Assembly: GCF_018613065.1 (NCBI RefSeq)
Contig: NZ_JAGGQW010000034.1
Coordinates: 248,001-312,000, forward strand
Source: Bacillus sp. ISL-7
GTDB taxonomy: Bacteria > Bacillota > Bacilli > Bacillales_B > DSM-18226
Length of the DNA: 64,000 nucleotides
Reading direction: 5' to 3'
Below the pieces are notes generated by a model, which saw nothing but the letters and a program-made list of their open reading frames with translations, had not been told where the DNA came from and searched no databases. Of this stretch, positions 9,959 through 20,196 are shown piece after piece; the stretch's first letter is position 1, and each line of letters begins with the position of its first letter. Made by a program: the position numbers and the translations under genes.

Positions 9959-10966
9959 TTATTTCACAGCTACGGGGAGCTTGCTCATATACATTAGGGC
10001 CTTTCCAGTTCCTATCGCTACCGATTCTAGAGGGTTTGGGGCAAGCTGGACAGGAACAACTATCTCTTCACTTAGCCATGCCTCCATCCCATTCAATAAT
10101 GCTCCACCGCCGGTCAGAATTACGCCCCTGTCGACGATGTCTCCACTGAGCTCTGCTGGGCAATCCTCTAGGGTTGCACGAATGGCTTCTAAAATATGCA
10201 ATAGTGCTTCCTTGATCGCCACACGAATTTCATAGGATGATAGTTTAATCGTTTTTGGCAGTCCAGTTAATAGGTCGCGACCCCGGACATCCATGAAACG
10301 TTCTTCATGGTCAATGAGAGCAAAACCAATTTCCATTTTGATGTTTTCTGCAGTTCTTTCACCAATTAGGATATTATATTCTTTCCGAACATGTTGAATA
10401 ATATCTTCATCGAGGCGGTCACCGCCAATTTTAATGGAATGGCATGCAACTACCCCGCCAAAGGAAATAATTGCTACCTCAGTATTGCCGCCGCCAATAT
10501 CCACTACCACATTGGCAACTGGTTCATCGACAGGTAATCCAGCACCAATTGCTGCTGCAACTGGTTCCTCAATTAAGCTGATTTTTTTTGCCCCAGCCTG
10601 TCTTACTGCATCTTGGATCGCTCTTCTTTCCACACTTGTGGAACCAGATGGAATACTAACAACGACATTTGGTTTACGCACAGCAAAACCAATCTTTTTG
10701 GATGCATCGCGCATAATGTGTTTTAGCAATTCAGTGGTTACATCATAATCTGCGATTACGCCATCCTTCATGGGGCGAATGGCGACGATTTTTTCAGGTG
10801 TCTTTCCTATCATTTCCTTTGCTTCTGTACCAACAGCTACAACATTTTTTGTCACTGTATCAATCGCCACAACAGAAGGTTCATTAATAACGATTCCTTT
10901 ATTTTTACTATAAACTAGTATATTTGCAGTTCCTAAATCAATACCTATATCAAAAGTAGATAACAT
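9959..10966 (-). CDS. mreBH: Actin-like cell-shape protein MreBH
   Basis: The 335-residue actin-fold protein has the MreB nucleotide-binding motifs: phosphate 1 [13 protein letters not shown] (here [10 protein letters not shown], residues 6-15), phosphate 2 [13 protein letters not shown], and adenosine-site [13 protein letters not shown]. Length and wording ([22 protein letters not shown]) match B. subtilis MreBH better than MreB or Mbl. It polymerises under the membrane and guides wall synthesis and LytE-type autolysins. The start has a GGTGAAGG ribosome site. In B. subtilis mreBH is elsewhere on the chromosome, so the position between mutL and miaA is a local rearrangement. Confidence 0.9.
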   Translation of the reverse strand: MLSTFDIGIDLGTANILVYSKNKGIVINEPSVVAIDTVTKNVVAVGTEAKEMIGKTPEKIVAIRPMKDGVIADYDVTTELLKHIMRDASKKIGFAVRKPNVVVSIPSGSTSVERRAIQDAVRQAGAKKISLIEEPVAAAIGAGLPVDEPVANVVVDIGGGNTEVAIISFGGVVACHSIKIGGDRLDEDIIQHVRKEYNILIGERTAENIKMEIGFALIDHEERFMDVRGRDLLTGLPKTIKLSSYEIRVAIKEALLHILEAIRATLEDCPAELSGDIVDRGVILTGGGALLNGMEAWLSEEIVVPVQLAPNPLESVAIGTGKALMYMSKLPVAVK

Positions 10967-11216
10967 ATTCCTTCACCTAATTTCCCTATTTTTCATTCAA
11001 AATAAGCTACGAGTTAGTCTACCATAAATTTGGGGGTGGAAAGCCTTTTGTAAATGAACCGTTATCCTTTTGTAAATTTACAAGAAAATTATCCCTATTT
11101 AGGAATAAAAGTGGATGAAATAAATTTCATGTCCAATTAACGGCATAGAAATGAACTTTTATGTATATACTAGTTTGATGTTCTACTGCTTTTAAAAATT
11201 ATGTTACGATAAAGGG

Positions 11217-11246
11217 GTGAAAGTGGAATCATAAACCTGCTTTCAC
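11217..11246. promoter_or_regulatory. Short inverted repeat in the miaA leader
   Basis: GTGAAAG and CTTTCAC face each other with a 16-base loop just upstream of miaA. Nothing T-rich follows, so it is not a terminator. It could be an RNA structure or chance. Confidence 0.25.
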
Positions 11247-11266
11247 TGAAAATGGGATAAGGCAGT

Positions 11267-12232
11267 GTGAAAATATTGGATTCAAAACAAAAATTATTAG
11301 TGATCATCGGACCAACCGCCGTCGGAAAAACAAAGTTAAGTATCGAAATGGCTAAACGCTATAATGGTGAAATTATCAGCGGAGATTCTATGCAAATCTA
11401 TCGTGGCATGGATATTGGGACGGCAAAAATCAAAAAGGATGAAATGGAAGGTATTCCTCACTATCTGATAGATATTAAAGAGCCATTTGAAAATTTTTCC
11501 GTTGCTGAATTTCAACTCCTTGTTCGGGCTAAAATAGGTGAGATTGCTAAAAAGGGAAAGCTGCCCATTATTGTCGGTGGAACAGGGTTGTATATACAGT
11601 CCGTCATTTATGATTATCAATTTTCTGATGTACCAGGCGATGAGTCCTATCGTCTTAAGCTAGAGGAAAGAGTCAAGAAAATAGGGAATGAGGCACTTTA
11701 TAAAGAATTGTTGGAGGTGGATCCAGGTAGTGCTTCACAAATCCATCCAAATAATGTAAGAAGAGTCATTCGCGCACTTGAAATCTTCCATCTTACAGGT
11801 AAGACGATGCAAGAATTCCAAAGCACACAACAACCAGATCTTTTGTACAATACAGCAATAGTTGGTTTATCGATGGAACGCGAGAAACTTTATGAGCGCA
11901 TTAATTATCGAGTGGATTTAATGATGGAGGAAGGGCTTATCGAGGAAGTAAAAGGTTTGTATCAAAGGGGTTTGCGCGATTGTCAATCGATCCAAGCAAT
12001 TGGCTACAAAGAAATGTATGCCTATTTAGAAGGTAGAGTACCTTTAGAAGAGGCTATAGAGAATTTAAAACAAAATTCAAGAAGATACGCAAAAAGGCAA
12101 TTAACTTGGTTTCGGAACAAAATGGAGGTATCATGGTTTGACATGACCAGTGTGGAGGACACCTCAAAAAAAATAACGGAAATTTCACGTTGTGTTGAAG
12201 GAAAGCTTAAAGTAAAATCGAATACATATTAG
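11267..12232 (+). CDS. miaA: tRNA dimethylallyltransferase MiaA
   Basis: MiaA transfers a dimethylallyl group to N6 of A37 in tRNAs that read UNN codons. The 321-residue product has the P-loop GPTAVGKT (about residues 15-22), the [15 protein letters not shown] motif and GGTGLYIQS, all diagnostic of the family. The start is GTG at 11267 after a GATAAGG site; the pairing is modest but upstream ATGs are out of frame. hfq follows 26 bases later, as in B. subtilis, and is probably co-transcribed. Confidence 0.96.
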   Translation: MKILDSKQKLLVIIGPTAVGKTKLSIEMAKRYNGEIISGDSMQIYRGMDIGTAKIKKDEMEGIPHYLIDIKEPFENFSVAEFQLLVRAKIGEIAKKGKLPIIVGGTGLYIQSVIYDYQFSDVPGDESYRLKLEERVKKIGNEALYKELLEVDPGSASQIHPNNVRRVIRALEIFHLTGKTMQEFQSTQQPDLLYNTAIVGLSMEREKLYERINYRVDLMMEEGLIEEVKGLYQRGLRDCQSIQAIGYKEMYAYLEGRVPLEEAIENLKQNSRRYAKRQLTWFRNKMEVSWFDMTSVEDTSKKITEISRCVEGKLKVKSNTY

Positions 12233-12258
12233 TAGAGATAAAAGAGGAGGAAATACAA

Positions 12259-12489
12259 ATGAAAACAACAATCAATATTCAGGACCAATTTTTAAACCAG
12301 TGCCGCAAAGATAACATACATGTTACCGTCTTTTTACTTAACGGTTTTCAATTAAGAGGTCAAATTAAGGGCTTTGATAATTTTACAGTTCTTTTTGAAT
12401 CAGAAGGAAAGCAACAATTAGTATATAAGCATGCTATTTCAACTTTTGCACCGCAAAGAAACGTGCAGCTTGAACTGGATAACCAATAA
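12259..12489 (+). CDS. hfq: RNA chaperone Hfq
   Basis: The 76-residue protein is an Sm-fold RNA-binding hexamer subunit, close to the usual Gram-positive length (73-76). Sm1 ([19 protein letters not shown]) and Sm2 (LVYKHAIST) motifs are intact. It has a strong AGAGGAGG ribosome site and follows miaA. A terminator follows directly. Confidence 0.97.
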   Translation: MKTTINIQDQFLNQCRKDNIHVTVFLLNGFQLRGQIKGFDNFTVLFESEGKQQLVYKHAISTFAPQRNVQLELDNQ

Positions 12490-12501
12490 GTCATAGTTAG
12501 G

Positions 12502-12524
12502 AGCCCATTTATTGGGCTTTTTTA
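12502..12524 (+). terminator. Terminator of miaA-hfq
   Basis: AGCCCA TTTAT TGGGCT stem-loop followed by a T-rich tract. Confidence 0.85.
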
Positions 12525-12686
12525 TTTATTATAAAAAACTTTTTTAATGAAATTCAGGGAGTTTGAATACATATAAAATGAAGGATTATGCTTTCCTTTG
12601 TGCAAATAATCAGTTCAGAATGTAAATTCTGAGTGGCCATAAAAACTCATCATATAAACTGTTGGTAAAAATGAGAGGTGAAAGCT

Positions 12687-13634
12687 TTGGACCAACCCAT
12701 CAGAATGAAAAGTAACGGCCAAATAAGAGTAGTTCTCAATTCACAAATAGGGAAAACGATGACAAAAGAGTTACCTGACTTTCAGGTGGTTCCAAAGGAC
12801 ATTCCACCTGAGCATTCGGCTCTAAAGGAAATTGAAGAGGAGTTAGGGGCTCTTGTTGGTATGGAAGAAATGAAAAAGATGATAAAGGAAATTTATGCAT
12901 GGATTTACGTGAATAAAAAACGTGAGGAAATGGGTTTAAAAGCAAGAAAACAAGCCCTCCATATGATGTTTAAAGGAAATCCTGGAACAGGTAAAACGAC
13001 AGTCGCTAGATTAATAGGTAAGTTATTTCAAAAAATGAGCGTTTTAACAAAAGGACACTTAATTGAGGCGGAACGTGCGGACCTCGTGGGGGAGTATATT
13101 GGTCATACAGCACAGAAGACAAGGGATTTAATCAAGAAGGCCCAAGGGGGGATTTTGTTCATCGATGAGGCTTACTCATTGGGGCGCGGCGGTGAGAAGG
13201 ATTTCGGCAAAGAAGCAATCGATACATTGGTTAAGCATATGGAAGATAAGCAGCATGAGTTTATTCTTATCCTTGCTGGATACTCCCGTGAAATGGAGTA
13301 TTTCTTGACCCTTAATCCTGGGCTCCATTCACGCTTTCCATTAGTTATTGATTTTCCTGACTACAATATAAATCAACTAATGGAAATTTCGGCGAGAATG
13401 TTAATCGAAAGAGAATACACGTTTAGCCATGAGGCGGAAAAAAAGTTAAAAGAACATTTAATATGGGTTAAAGCGGTATTAAGTCCAAATAGTTTTTCAA
13501 ATGGAAGGTATGTACGAAATATCATTGAAAAATCGATCCGCGCCCAGGCCATGAGGCTGCTCATGTTAAATAGTTATGACAGGCATGAATTAATGACAAT
13601 TAGAAGTAATGATCTTGTGTTTGAAGAAGATTAG
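12687..13634 (+). CDS. spoVK: Stage V sporulation protein K (AAA+ ATPase)
   Basis: This 315-residue AAA+ protein of the CbxX/CfqX type has Walker A GNPGTGKT, Walker B GGILFIDEAY and an arginine-finger region LHSRFPLVIDFPDY, and closely resembles B. subtilis SpoVK. It is needed for spore maturation. TTG at 12687 is preferred since GAGAGGTG lies 6-8 bases before it; an alternative GTG at 12678 overlaps that site. Expression should be mother-cell specific, but I could not assign a sporulation-sigma promoter with confidence. Confidence 0.93.
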   Translation: MDQPIRMKSNGQIRVVLNSQIGKTMTKELPDFQVVPKDIPPEHSALKEIEEELGALVGMEEMKKMIKEIYAWIYVNKKREEMGLKARKQALHMMFKGNPGTGKTTVARLIGKLFQKMSVLTKGHLIEAERADLVGEYIGHTAQKTRDLIKKAQGGILFIDEAYSLGRGGEKDFGKEAIDTLVKHMEDKQHEFILILAGYSREMEYFLTLNPGLHSRFPLVIDFPDYNINQLMEISARMLIEREYTFSHEAEKKLKEHLIWVKAVLSPNSFSNGRYVRNIIEKSIRAQAMRLLMLNSYDRHELMTIRSNDLVFEED

Positions 13635-13642
13635 AGACAAAA

Positions 13643-13672
13643 AAACGGCAGATTCTAAGCAATCTGCCGTTT
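13643..13672. terminator. Bidirectional terminator between spoVK and the TRIC channel gene
   Basis: A 12-bp perfect stem (AAACGGCAGATT / AATCTGCCGTTT) with a 6-base loop. A and T runs on both sides allow action for both convergent genes. Confidence 0.9.
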
Positions 13673-13688
13673 CTATTTGGATTAGTTA

Positions 13689-14294
13689 TTAATTGGCCTC
13701 AAATTTACGTATCGGCAGCTTCCAATCAAAGGTATAGGAGAGGACGCGTAAAACTGTCACAAGGAAAAAGAGAGAATACAATTCCCAAGAATGCGTCACG
13801 ATCTTAAGTCCGATAAATAAGCCTGTCAATATCGCCCATATTGCATAGATTTCCGATCGTAAGACGATTGGTTTTCTTCCTGCCAATAAATCACGAATAA
13901 TCCCGCCGCCGATTCCGGTTAGCACCGCTGCAACAATAACTGCACTAAGCGGGTGATTCATTTTAACGGCGTAAAGAGCACCTTGGATGGCAAAGGCTGA
14001 AAGGCCAATCGCATCAAATAAGTTTCCCCATTTTTGCCAATGTTTTAAAAGGTTGCTTGGAAATAAAAACACAGCAGTTATGGATAATAAGGCAATTTGA
14101 AAAAATAACCCTTGTTCCCAAAGTGCTGATACAGGTACACCGATTAATAGGTTTCGAATCGCCCCGCCGCCAAAAGCGGTGACAATACCTAAAATGTATA
14201 CGCCAAAAATATCATATTCCTCTTCCATCGCAACAATGGCCCCACTAACGGCGAAGGCGATTGTTCCAATCATACTTAAAACTTCCCATGTCAT
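13689..14294 (-). CDS. TRIC-type cation channel family protein (YvgT-like)
   Basis: The 201-residue integral membrane protein consists of two tandem TRIC (former UPF0126) repeats. Each has a glycine-rich motif, GGGAIRNLL in the first half and GIGGGIIRDLL in the second, with about seven membrane segments. Bacterial TRIC proteins form homotrimeric monovalent-cation channels. It is convergent with spoVK and divergent from hflX. B. subtilis has a homologue, YvgT, elsewhere, so this is a local insertion relative to that genome. Confidence 0.88.
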   Translation of the reverse strand: MTWEVLSMIGTIAFAVSGAIVAMEEEYDIFGVYILGIVTAFGGGAIRNLLIGVPVSALWEQGLFFQIALLSITAVFLFPSNLLKHWQKWGNLFDAIGLSAFAIQGALYAVKMNHPLSAVIVAAVLTGIGGGIIRDLLAGRKPIVLRSEIYAIWAILTGLFIGLKIVTHSWELYSLFFLVTVLRVLSYTFDWKLPIRKFEAN

Positions 14295-14487
14295 CTATCC
14301 GAATTCTCCTTGAAATCTTTATTTTATTTAACTATATGAAAATAGTAATAATGATATTAGAAAACAGTAAGATTATATCAAGATATGGGGAAATTACAAT
14401 AAGTTTTTTCTAATGTTGGGCAAATTAGAGTATACAACCTTTTTTTGTTATGATGGAGATAGAAGATTACGGAAGGAACGATGCCTT

Positions 14488-15747
14488 ATGGAACAAAAAG
14501 ACACGAAAGAGAAGGCGATCCTCGTTGGCTGTCAAACCAATGGGGATACGGATTTGCGCTTTCATTATTCAATGGAAGAGTTAGGAGCACTAACAGAAAC
14601 CGCTCAGGGTGAAGTATTGATGTCGGTCGTTCAAAAAAGGGACCGGCGCCACCCAGCTACCTATATAGGTAAAGGGAAAGTGGAGGAACTTAATGTCCTG
14701 GTGGATGAACTGGAGGCAGATATAGTTATTTTTAATGACGAGCTATCACCCAGTCAAAAAAGAAATCTCTCTACGGAAATAAATGCCCGTATCATCGACA
14801 GAACCCAGCTCATCTTAGACATTTTTGCACAAAGGGCTCGCTCCAAAGAAGGGAAATTACAGGTTGAACTTGCCCAATTGCAATACATGCTTCCTCGTCT
14901 TGCGGGTCAGGGGACTGCATTATCCCGTTTGGGGGCTGGGATAGGAACAAGGGGTCCTGGTGAAACAAAGTTAGAATCAGACCGCCGGCATATCCGCCGC
15001 AGAATCGATGAAATTAAAACCCAACTTTCCGTTATCGTTCAGCACAGGGATCGATACAGAGAAAGAAGAAAGAAAAATAAAACCTTTCAGGTCGCGATTG
15101 TCGGTTATACCAATGCCGGTAAATCCAGTCTTTTCAATCGTTTATCTGAAGCAGAATCGTACGAGGAAAATCAATTGTTTGCAACCCTAGATCCAATGAC
15201 ACGAAAATTGATTTTACCAAGTGGTTTCCTAGCCTTGATTACCGATACGGTTGGGTTTATACAAGATTTACCGACAACACTAATTGCTGCATTTCGATCG
15301 ACGCTTGAGGAAGTCAAGGAAGCTGATTTGCTTCTTCATGTGGTCGATATGTCCAACCCAGATTATTTCCATCACGAAAAAACTGTTAAAAAGCTGCTTG
15401 AAGACTTGGAAGTTAAAGATATCCCGCAAATAACAGTATATAATAAGAAAGATATTCAGCATTCAGATTTTGTCCCAACCGCAGATACACCGACCGCATT
15501 TATTAGTGCATTTGATAAAGAGGACCGTCAAGCCTTGAAGCAGCAAATGGAGAAGGTAGTTATGGAAATGATGGATTCTTACGAAGTTCAGATTCCGTCC
15601 ACAGAAGGAAAGCTGCTTTCTTTATTAAAAAATGAGACAATATTAAGAGAGCTTGTGTTTGATGAAGAAGATCAATTCTATCGATGCAAAGGATATACAC
15701 TTCAGGATCATCAAATAACAGGACAATTACAGAAATTCACAATATAG
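14488..15747 (+). CDS. hflX: Ribosome-associated GTPase HflX (YnbA)
   Basis: The 419-residue protein has the N-terminal HflX domain ([11 protein letters not shown]; glycine-rich [15 protein letters not shown] near residues 150-170) and a C-terminal GTPase with G1 [10 protein letters not shown]3 DTVGF and G4 YNKKD. HflX splits stalled or hibernating 70S ribosomes. ATG 14488 is preferred (GGAAGGA upstream, length 419 against 420 in B. subtilis YnbA). ynbB follows 14 bases downstream. Confidence 0.95.
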   Translation: MEQKDTKEKAILVGCQTNGDTDLRFHYSMEELGALTETAQGEVLMSVVQKRDRRHPATYIGKGKVEELNVLVDELEADIVIFNDELSPSQKRNLSTEINARIIDRTQLILDIFAQRARSKEGKLQVELAQLQYMLPRLAGQGTALSRLGAGIGTRGPGETKLESDRRHIRRRIDEIKTQLSVIVQHRDRYRERRKKNKTFQVAIVGYTNAGKSSLFNRLSEAESYEENQLFATLDPMTRKLILPSGFLALITDTVGFIQDLPTTLIAAFRSTLEEVKEADLLLHVVDMSNPDYFHHEKTVKKLLEDLEVKDIPQITVYNKKDIQHSDFVPTADTPTAFISAFDKEDRQALKQQMEKVVMEMMDSYEVQIPSTEGKLLSLLKNETILRELVFDEEDQFYRCKGYTLQDHQITGQLQKFTI

Positions 15748-15761
15748 ATAGGGGTCACAAC

Positions 15762-17033
15762 ATGTTTCAACAGTTAAAAAATGGGGAAAAGCTTCAGCCG
15801 TTGGTAGAGGAAGTTGAACAACAAATCGCTAAAGTACATAAAGAAATAGACAATAAAATCGAATCAAATCAATTTCGGGTATTAAAAAGCTTTCAAAACA
15901 AAAGAGTGAGTGATTCACATTTTAATCCGTCGACAGGGTATGGCTATGACGATCATGGCAGGGATACACTAGAAATGGTCTATGCAGACGTTTTTGGGGG
16001 AGAAGCAGGACTTGTTCGTCCGCAAATAATCTCTGGCACACATGCCATTTCCATTGCCTTATTTGGCGTTCTTCGACCTGGGGATGAACTTCTATATATA
16101 ACGGGCAAACCCTATGATACGCTTGAAGAAATTGTTGGACTTCGTGGGAACGGGGTTGGCTCATTAAAGGAATTTGGAATTTCCTATGATAGTGTAGCTC
16201 TGACGAATCAAGGTGGAATTGATTGGGAGGCTGTCTCAAAGAAAATAAAACCGAATACAAAAATGATTGGCATTCAGCGTTCCAAGGGCTATGCCACAAG
16301 ACCATCTTTTACGATTGCAGAAATTGCAGAAATGATCACGTTTGTCAAAGAAATTAAACAGGATGTGGTCGTATTTGTAGATAATTGCTATGGGGAATTT
16401 GTTGAGGAGACCGAGCCTTGTCATGTCGGTGCGGACTTAATCGCAGGGTCACTAATCAAAAATCCAGGCGGAGGGATTGTGAAGACTGGCGGCTATATTG
16501 TTGGTAAAAAACAGTGGGTGGAGGCATGTTCGTATCGAATGACTTCACCAGGGATAGGAGCCGAAGCAGGAGCGTCCCTCTATAGTCTTCAAGAAATGTA
16601 TCAAGGTTTTTTTCTTGCCCCCCATGTGGTTGGCCAGGCATTAAAAGGGGCCGTTTTCACAGCAGCAATGTTGGAGAAATTAGGCATGAATTCTTCTCCG
16701 AAATGGAATGCTAAAAGGACGGACTTAATTCAGTCTGTCCAGTTTGATGACCGAGATAAAATGATTGCTTTTTGTCAGGCCATTCAATTCGCATCACCGA
16801 TTAATTCTTATGTCACACCCCATGCCAGTTATATGCCAGGGTATGAGGACGATGTAATTATGGCAGCAGGTACTTTTATTCAGGGGGCGAGCATTGAACT
16901 CACAGCAGATGGACCGATTAGACCACCATATGTTGCCTATGTACAAGGTGGTTTAACCTATGCACACGTAAAGATGGCTGTTTGTCTGGCCATAGACCAC
17001 TTAACGGATAAAGGATTAATCGAATTGTTTTAG
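15762..17033 (+). CDS. ynbB: PLP-dependent cystathionine-lyase-like protein YnbB (aluminium resistance family)
   Basis: The 423-residue protein belongs to the COG4100 / Met_gamma_lyase family of fold-type I PLP enzymes. The likely PLP lysine lies in AGSLIKNPGGG, and the cofactor aspartate in VVFVDNCYGEF. True substrate unknown; the family carries an old aluminium-resistance label. ATG 15762 follows TAGGGG. The hflX-ynbB-glnR-glnA order is as in B. subtilis. Confidence 0.92.
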   Translation: MFQQLKNGEKLQPLVEEVEQQIAKVHKEIDNKIESNQFRVLKSFQNKRVSDSHFNPSTGYGYDDHGRDTLEMVYADVFGGEAGLVRPQIISGTHAISIALFGVLRPGDELLYITGKPYDTLEEIVGLRGNGVGSLKEFGISYDSVALTNQGGIDWEAVSKKIKPNTKMIGIQRSKGYATRPSFTIAEIAEMITFVKEIKQDVVVFVDNCYGEFVEETEPCHVGADLIAGSLIKNPGGGIVKTGGYIVGKKQWVEACSYRMTSPGIGAEAGASLYSLQEMYQGFFLAPHVVGQALKGAVFTAAMLEKLGMNSSPKWNAKRTDLIQSVQFDDRDKMIAFCQAIQFASPINSYVTPHASYMPGYEDDVIMAAGTFIQGASIELTADGPIRPPYVAYVQGGLTYAHVKMAVCLAIDHLTDKGLIELF

Positions 17034-17071
17034 GAGAACAGCAAAGTGTCCAATTATTTTAAAAATTTTAA

Positions 17072-17088
17072 TGTAAGAAAACCTAACA
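17072..17088. promoter_or_regulatory. GlnR/TnrA operator (site 1) upstream of glnRA
   Basis: TGTAAGAAAACCTAACA fits the GlnR/TnrA consensus TGTNA-N7-TNACA at every fixed position. It sits just upstream of the -35 box. A second, one-mismatch site (TGACA-N7-TAACA, 17095-17111) overlaps the -35 region, giving the two-operator arrangement known from B. subtilis glnRA. Confidence 0.88.
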
Positions 17089-17093
17089 TATCA

Positions 17094-17122
17094 TTGACAA
17101 CTTTTCTAACACAAAATATAAT
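17094..17122 (+). promoter_or_regulatory. SigA promoter of glnRA
   Basis: A perfect -35 TTGACA (17094-17099) and a perfect -10 TATAAT (17117-17122) are separated by 17 bp. The second GlnR site covers the -35 box, which explains repression under nitrogen excess. Confidence 0.9.
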
Positions 17123-17157
17123 AGTATTATAATCAACCCGAGGGGAGGAGGAATTAG

Positions 17158-17559
17158 ATGAGTGGAAAGGAAATTCGCCGTTCCATGCCACTGTTTCCAA
17201 TTGGAACAGTCATGCAACTAACGGAACTCACAGCCAGGCAAATTCGTTACTACGAAGAACACCAATTGATTTCTCCAGCAAGAACCGAGGGGAATAGACG
17301 TTTATATTGTTTAAATGATATTGATAGGCTTCTAGAAATTAAGGATTTAATTGATCAAGGTGTCAATATGGCTGGCATTAAACAATTGTTCCTAGTAAAA
17401 GCGCAACAATCAAACATTCTTGAGCAACAAACAGAAAAGACCAAGCGCGAATTAACAGATGAACAGCTTAGAAAGCTGCTACGCAACGAAATGATGCATT
17501 TAGGTCGAAACAATCGATCCTCTTTACGTCAAGGAGATATGTCAAGATTCTTTCATTAA
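17158..17559 (+). CDS. glnR: MerR-family nitrogen repressor GlnR
   Basis: The 133-residue protein has an N-terminal MerR winged helix ([17 protein letters not shown], about residues 20-36), a dimerisation helix and a C-terminal tail with many R, N and H residues. In Bacillus this tail senses feedback-inhibited glutamine synthetase. It is first in the glnRA operon, behind its own operators, and so is autoregulated. Confidence 0.97.
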   Translation: MSGKEIRRSMPLFPIGTVMQLTELTARQIRYYEEHQLISPARTEGNRRLYCLNDIDRLLEIKDLIDQGVNMAGIKQLFLVKAQQSNILEQQTEKTKRELTDEQLRKLLRNEMMHLGRNNRSSLRQGDMSRFFH

Positions 17560-17597
17560 TGTGGAAGTTTTCTTTTTAAAAAATAGGAGGTAAGGAA

Positions 17598-18932
17598 ATG
17601 GCAAAGTATTCAAGAGAAGATATTAAAAGATTAGCGGTCGAAGAAAACGTGAAATTTATTCGTTTGCAATTCACAGACATCCTTGGAACTATCAAAAACG
17701 TGGAGATTCCAATTAGCCAATTAGAAAAAGCACTTGATAACAAAATGATGTTTGACGGTTCTTCAATTGAAGGTTTTGTACGTATTGAAGAATCTGATAT
17801 GTTACTATATCCTGACCTTAACACATGGGTTGTATTCCCATGGACAGCAGAAAAAGGGAAAGTTGCCCGCTTAATTTGTGATATTTATACTCCAGAAGGA
17901 AAACCATTTGAAGGGGATCCTCGTAATAACTTAAGAAGAGTATTAAAAGAAATGGAAGAGTTAGGTTTCACTAACTTTAACCTTGGACCTGAGCCGGAAT
18001 TCTTCTTATTTAAATTAGATGAAAAAGGCGAACCGAGTTTAGAGTTAAATGACCAAGGCGGATATTTTGACTTAGCACCAACAGATTTAGGTGAAAACTG
18101 TCGTCGTGATATCGTTCTTGAGTTAGAAGAAATGGGCTTTGAAATTGAAGCTTCTCACCATGAGGTAGCACCAGGTCAGCATGAAATTGACTTTAAATAT
18201 GCAGATGCATTAACAGCATGTGACCAAATCCAAACGTTCAAGCTAGTTGTTAAAACAATTGCTCGTAAACACGGTTTGCACGCAACATTCATGCCAAAAC
18301 CGTTATACGGAGTCAATGGATCTGGAATGCACATGAACCTTTCATTATTTACAAATGGAGAAAATGCATTCTATCAGCCAAGCGGCGACTTAGAAATGAG
18401 CGATACAGCTCGTCAATTTATTGCAGGTATCCTTAAGCACGCTCCTGCCTTTACAGCGGTAACAAACCCAACTGTAAACTCTTATAAGCGTCTTGTTCCG
18501 GGTTATGAAGCACCTTGCTACGTTGCTTGGTCAGCTAGAAACCGTTCACCATTAATTCGTATTCCTGCTTCTCGTGGATTAAGTACACGTGTTGAAGTAA
18601 GAAGTGTAGACCCATCTGCTAATCCATACCTTGCAATGGCTGTACTTCTTAAAGCTGGCTTAGACGGAATTAAAAATAAATTAACTCCGCCGGCACCAGT
18701 TGACAGAAACATCTATGTAATGAGCAAAGAAGAAAGAATCGAAGAAGGAATCATCGATCTTCCAGCAACATTAGCTCAAGCATTAGATCAACTGAAAGCT
18801 GATGAAGTGATTGTGTCTGGTCTTGGCGAGCACATTATGGAACACTTCCTTGAAGCTAAAGAAATCGAGTGGGATATGTTCCGCACAGTCGTTCACCAAT
18901 GGGAACGCGATCAATATATGAGCATGTATTAA
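17598..18932 (+). CDS. glnA: Glutamine synthetase, type I-alpha
   Basis: GlnA (444 aa) makes glutamine from glutamate, ammonium and ATP. Typical active-site signatures are [29 protein letters not shown] and [13 protein letters not shown]. The length and absence of an adenylylation Tyr loop fit the Gram-positive I-alpha class, regulated by feedback inhibition and by forming a complex with GlnR. An AATAGGAGG site precedes the ATG. Confidence 0.98.
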   Translation: MAKYSREDIKRLAVEENVKFIRLQFTDILGTIKNVEIPISQLEKALDNKMMFDGSSIEGFVRIEESDMLLYPDLNTWVVFPWTAEKGKVARLICDIYTPEGKPFEGDPRNNLRRVLKEMEELGFTNFNLGPEPEFFLFKLDEKGEPSLELNDQGGYFDLAPTDLGENCRRDIVLELEEMGFEIEASHHEVAPGQHEIDFKYADALTACDQIQTFKLVVKTIARKHGLHATFMPKPLYGVNGSGMHMNLSLFTNGENAFYQPSGDLEMSDTARQFIAGILKHAPAFTAVTNPTVNSYKRLVPGYEAPCYVAWSARNRSPLIRIPASRGLSTRVEVRSVDPSANPYLAMAVLLKAGLDGIKNKLTPPAPVDRNIYVMSKEERIEEGIIDLPATLAQALDQLKADEVIVSGLGEHIMEHFLEAKEIEWDMFRTVVHQWERDQYMSMY

Positions 18933-18943
18933 TATTATCTAAG

Positions 18944-18969
18944 CCCTGGCGCCTGGCGTCAGGGTTTTT
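18944..18969 (+). terminator. Terminator of glnRA
   Basis: CCCTG..GCC-T-GGC..CAGGG stem with small internal mismatches, followed by TTTTT. Confidence 0.8.
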
Positions 18970-19286
18970 CTATGTCGCGCTTCTTTTCTTAGATTCTCTC
19001 AGTGAAAAATGCCATCCCATTGGCTACCCGGTTTTTCCATTAAACAATTACGGTAGCTAATAAGCCTGATTGTCGACCCAAATTGCTCCTTCTCAACGAC
19101 TTCGAACGTCAATAACTTCAATGGCTCTTTTTCCAATTAGGCATCCTAGATCATTCTAAATAAAATTAATAGGAATAGAATAGAAAAAGAGGTGCTTGAT
19201 GTTCTTTAAAAATTCACAATTTTTACGGTTTACTTAATCCTAAATAATATATGCTTAAGTTGTAAACATTTGGGAGGTGCTTTAAA
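18970..19286. other. Intergenic stretch after glnA
   Basis: No gene, tRNA or clear RNA structure was seen beyond the ribosome site of the following small ORF. A 63-codon frame overlapping the glnA end and terminator is not credible. Confidence 0.4.
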
Positions 19287-19541
19287 TTGTATAAACTGCA
19301 AATTTGTAATGCTCTAACCCAAGAAATACTACGAGAAAAGACGTATAAAAAGCCTGACCTTATTTTAAGTTTGATAGAATCAGGAACAAAAGGTCAGGAA
19401 TGTTTCCTATTTGATGAACAGCTCAAGACCTTGAAAGGAACGTATGTTACACATTCCAGTTTTAATGAAGGGGACACGAAAGTATATAAAGTGCTTTTTA
19501 AGGTGAAACTATCTGAAATACAAGCAAGAATAGCGAAATAG
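19287..19541 (+). CDS. Conserved-looking hypothetical protein, 84 aa
   Basis: TTG at 19287 follows a strong GGGAGGTG ribosome site by 7 bases. The product is soluble, with strand/helix alternation, and contains GTKGQECFLFDEQ and a KVYKVLFKVKLSE C-terminus. I recognise no family. It is a single-gene unit between glnA and repeat array B, ended by a G-U-rich hairpin at 19548-19574. Confidence 0.55.
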   Translation: MYKLQICNALTQEILREKTYKKPDLILSLIESGTKGQECFLFDEQLKTLKGTYVTHSSFNEGDTKVYKVLFKVKLSEIQARIAK

Positions 19542-19547
19542 GAATTA

Positions 19548-19574
19548 AAGGAGTGGCTTATGGCTGCTTCTTTT
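19548..19574 (+). terminator. Putative terminator after the 84-aa gene
   Basis: AAGGAGTGGC pairs with GCTGCTTCTT (10 bp with G-U pairs) around a short TTATG loop, followed by TTTATTTT. Confidence 0.6.
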
Positions 19575-19638
19575 TATTTTGAGTATTAAAGCAGTTCTTC
19601 TGTCATAGAGACAACACTACGAGACAGACCTCACTATT

Positions 19639-20107
19639 ATTCTTTTGGAACGTCACGTAGGAATTCTTCCGGAAAGGTAGAGTAGTCCGTCTCTACGTGC
19701 CCCACCTCGTAGGAATTCTTCCGGAAAGGTCACGTAGGCTGTCTCTACGTGCCCCACCTCGTAGGAATTCTTCCGGAAAGGTCACGTAGGCTGTCTCTAC
19801 GTGCCCCACCTCGTAGAAGTTCTTCCGGAAAGGTCACGTAGGCTGTCTCTACGTGCCCCACCTCGTAGGAATTCATCTAGAAAGGTCACGTAGATCGCCT
19901 CTACGTGCTCCACCTCGTAGAAGTTCTTCCGGAAAGGTCACGTAGTCCGCCTCTACGTGCTCCACCTCGTAGGAATTCTTGCGGAAAGGTCACGTAGTCC
20001 GTCTCTATGTGCCCCACCTCGTAGGAATTCATCTAGAAAGGTCACGTAGTCCGCCTCTACGTGCCCCACCTCGTAGGAATTCTTCTACAACGGTCACGTA
20101 GACTCAC
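19639..20107. repeat. 52-bp tandem repeat array B (8 clear units plus a degenerate first unit)
   Basis: Units start at 19691, 19743, 19795, 19847, 19899, 19951, 20003 and 20055, all exactly 52 bp apart, with a degenerate unit before them. Each reads CTCTACGTGCCCCACCTCG, then TAGGAATTCTTCCGGAA, then AGGTCACGTAG plus a variable 5-6 base linker. CTACGTG can pair with the terminal CACGTAG, and CTACG with the internal CGTAG, giving two competing hairpins. Outer arms match those of array A; the middle differs. The array lies between a plus-strand gene and lexA on the minus strand. Confidence 0.93.
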
Positions 20108-20196
20108 TCTATCCCGGATTCTGTAATTCCTTCAGCTTGAGGTTGATTAGCCACAACAAAAAAAGAGTCGGCACGTATATGCCAACTCTCTTAAAC

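Noticed and set aside
12601..12680. Sporulation-sigma promoter of spoVK
   Set aside because: CATATAAA-type -10 candidates exist, but no convincing -35 at correct spacing, so not listed as a feature.
19639..20107. CRISPR array
   Set aside because: Nearly whole units are repeated with no unique spacers of uniform length and no cas genes; it is a simple tandem repeat. The same holds for arrays A and C.
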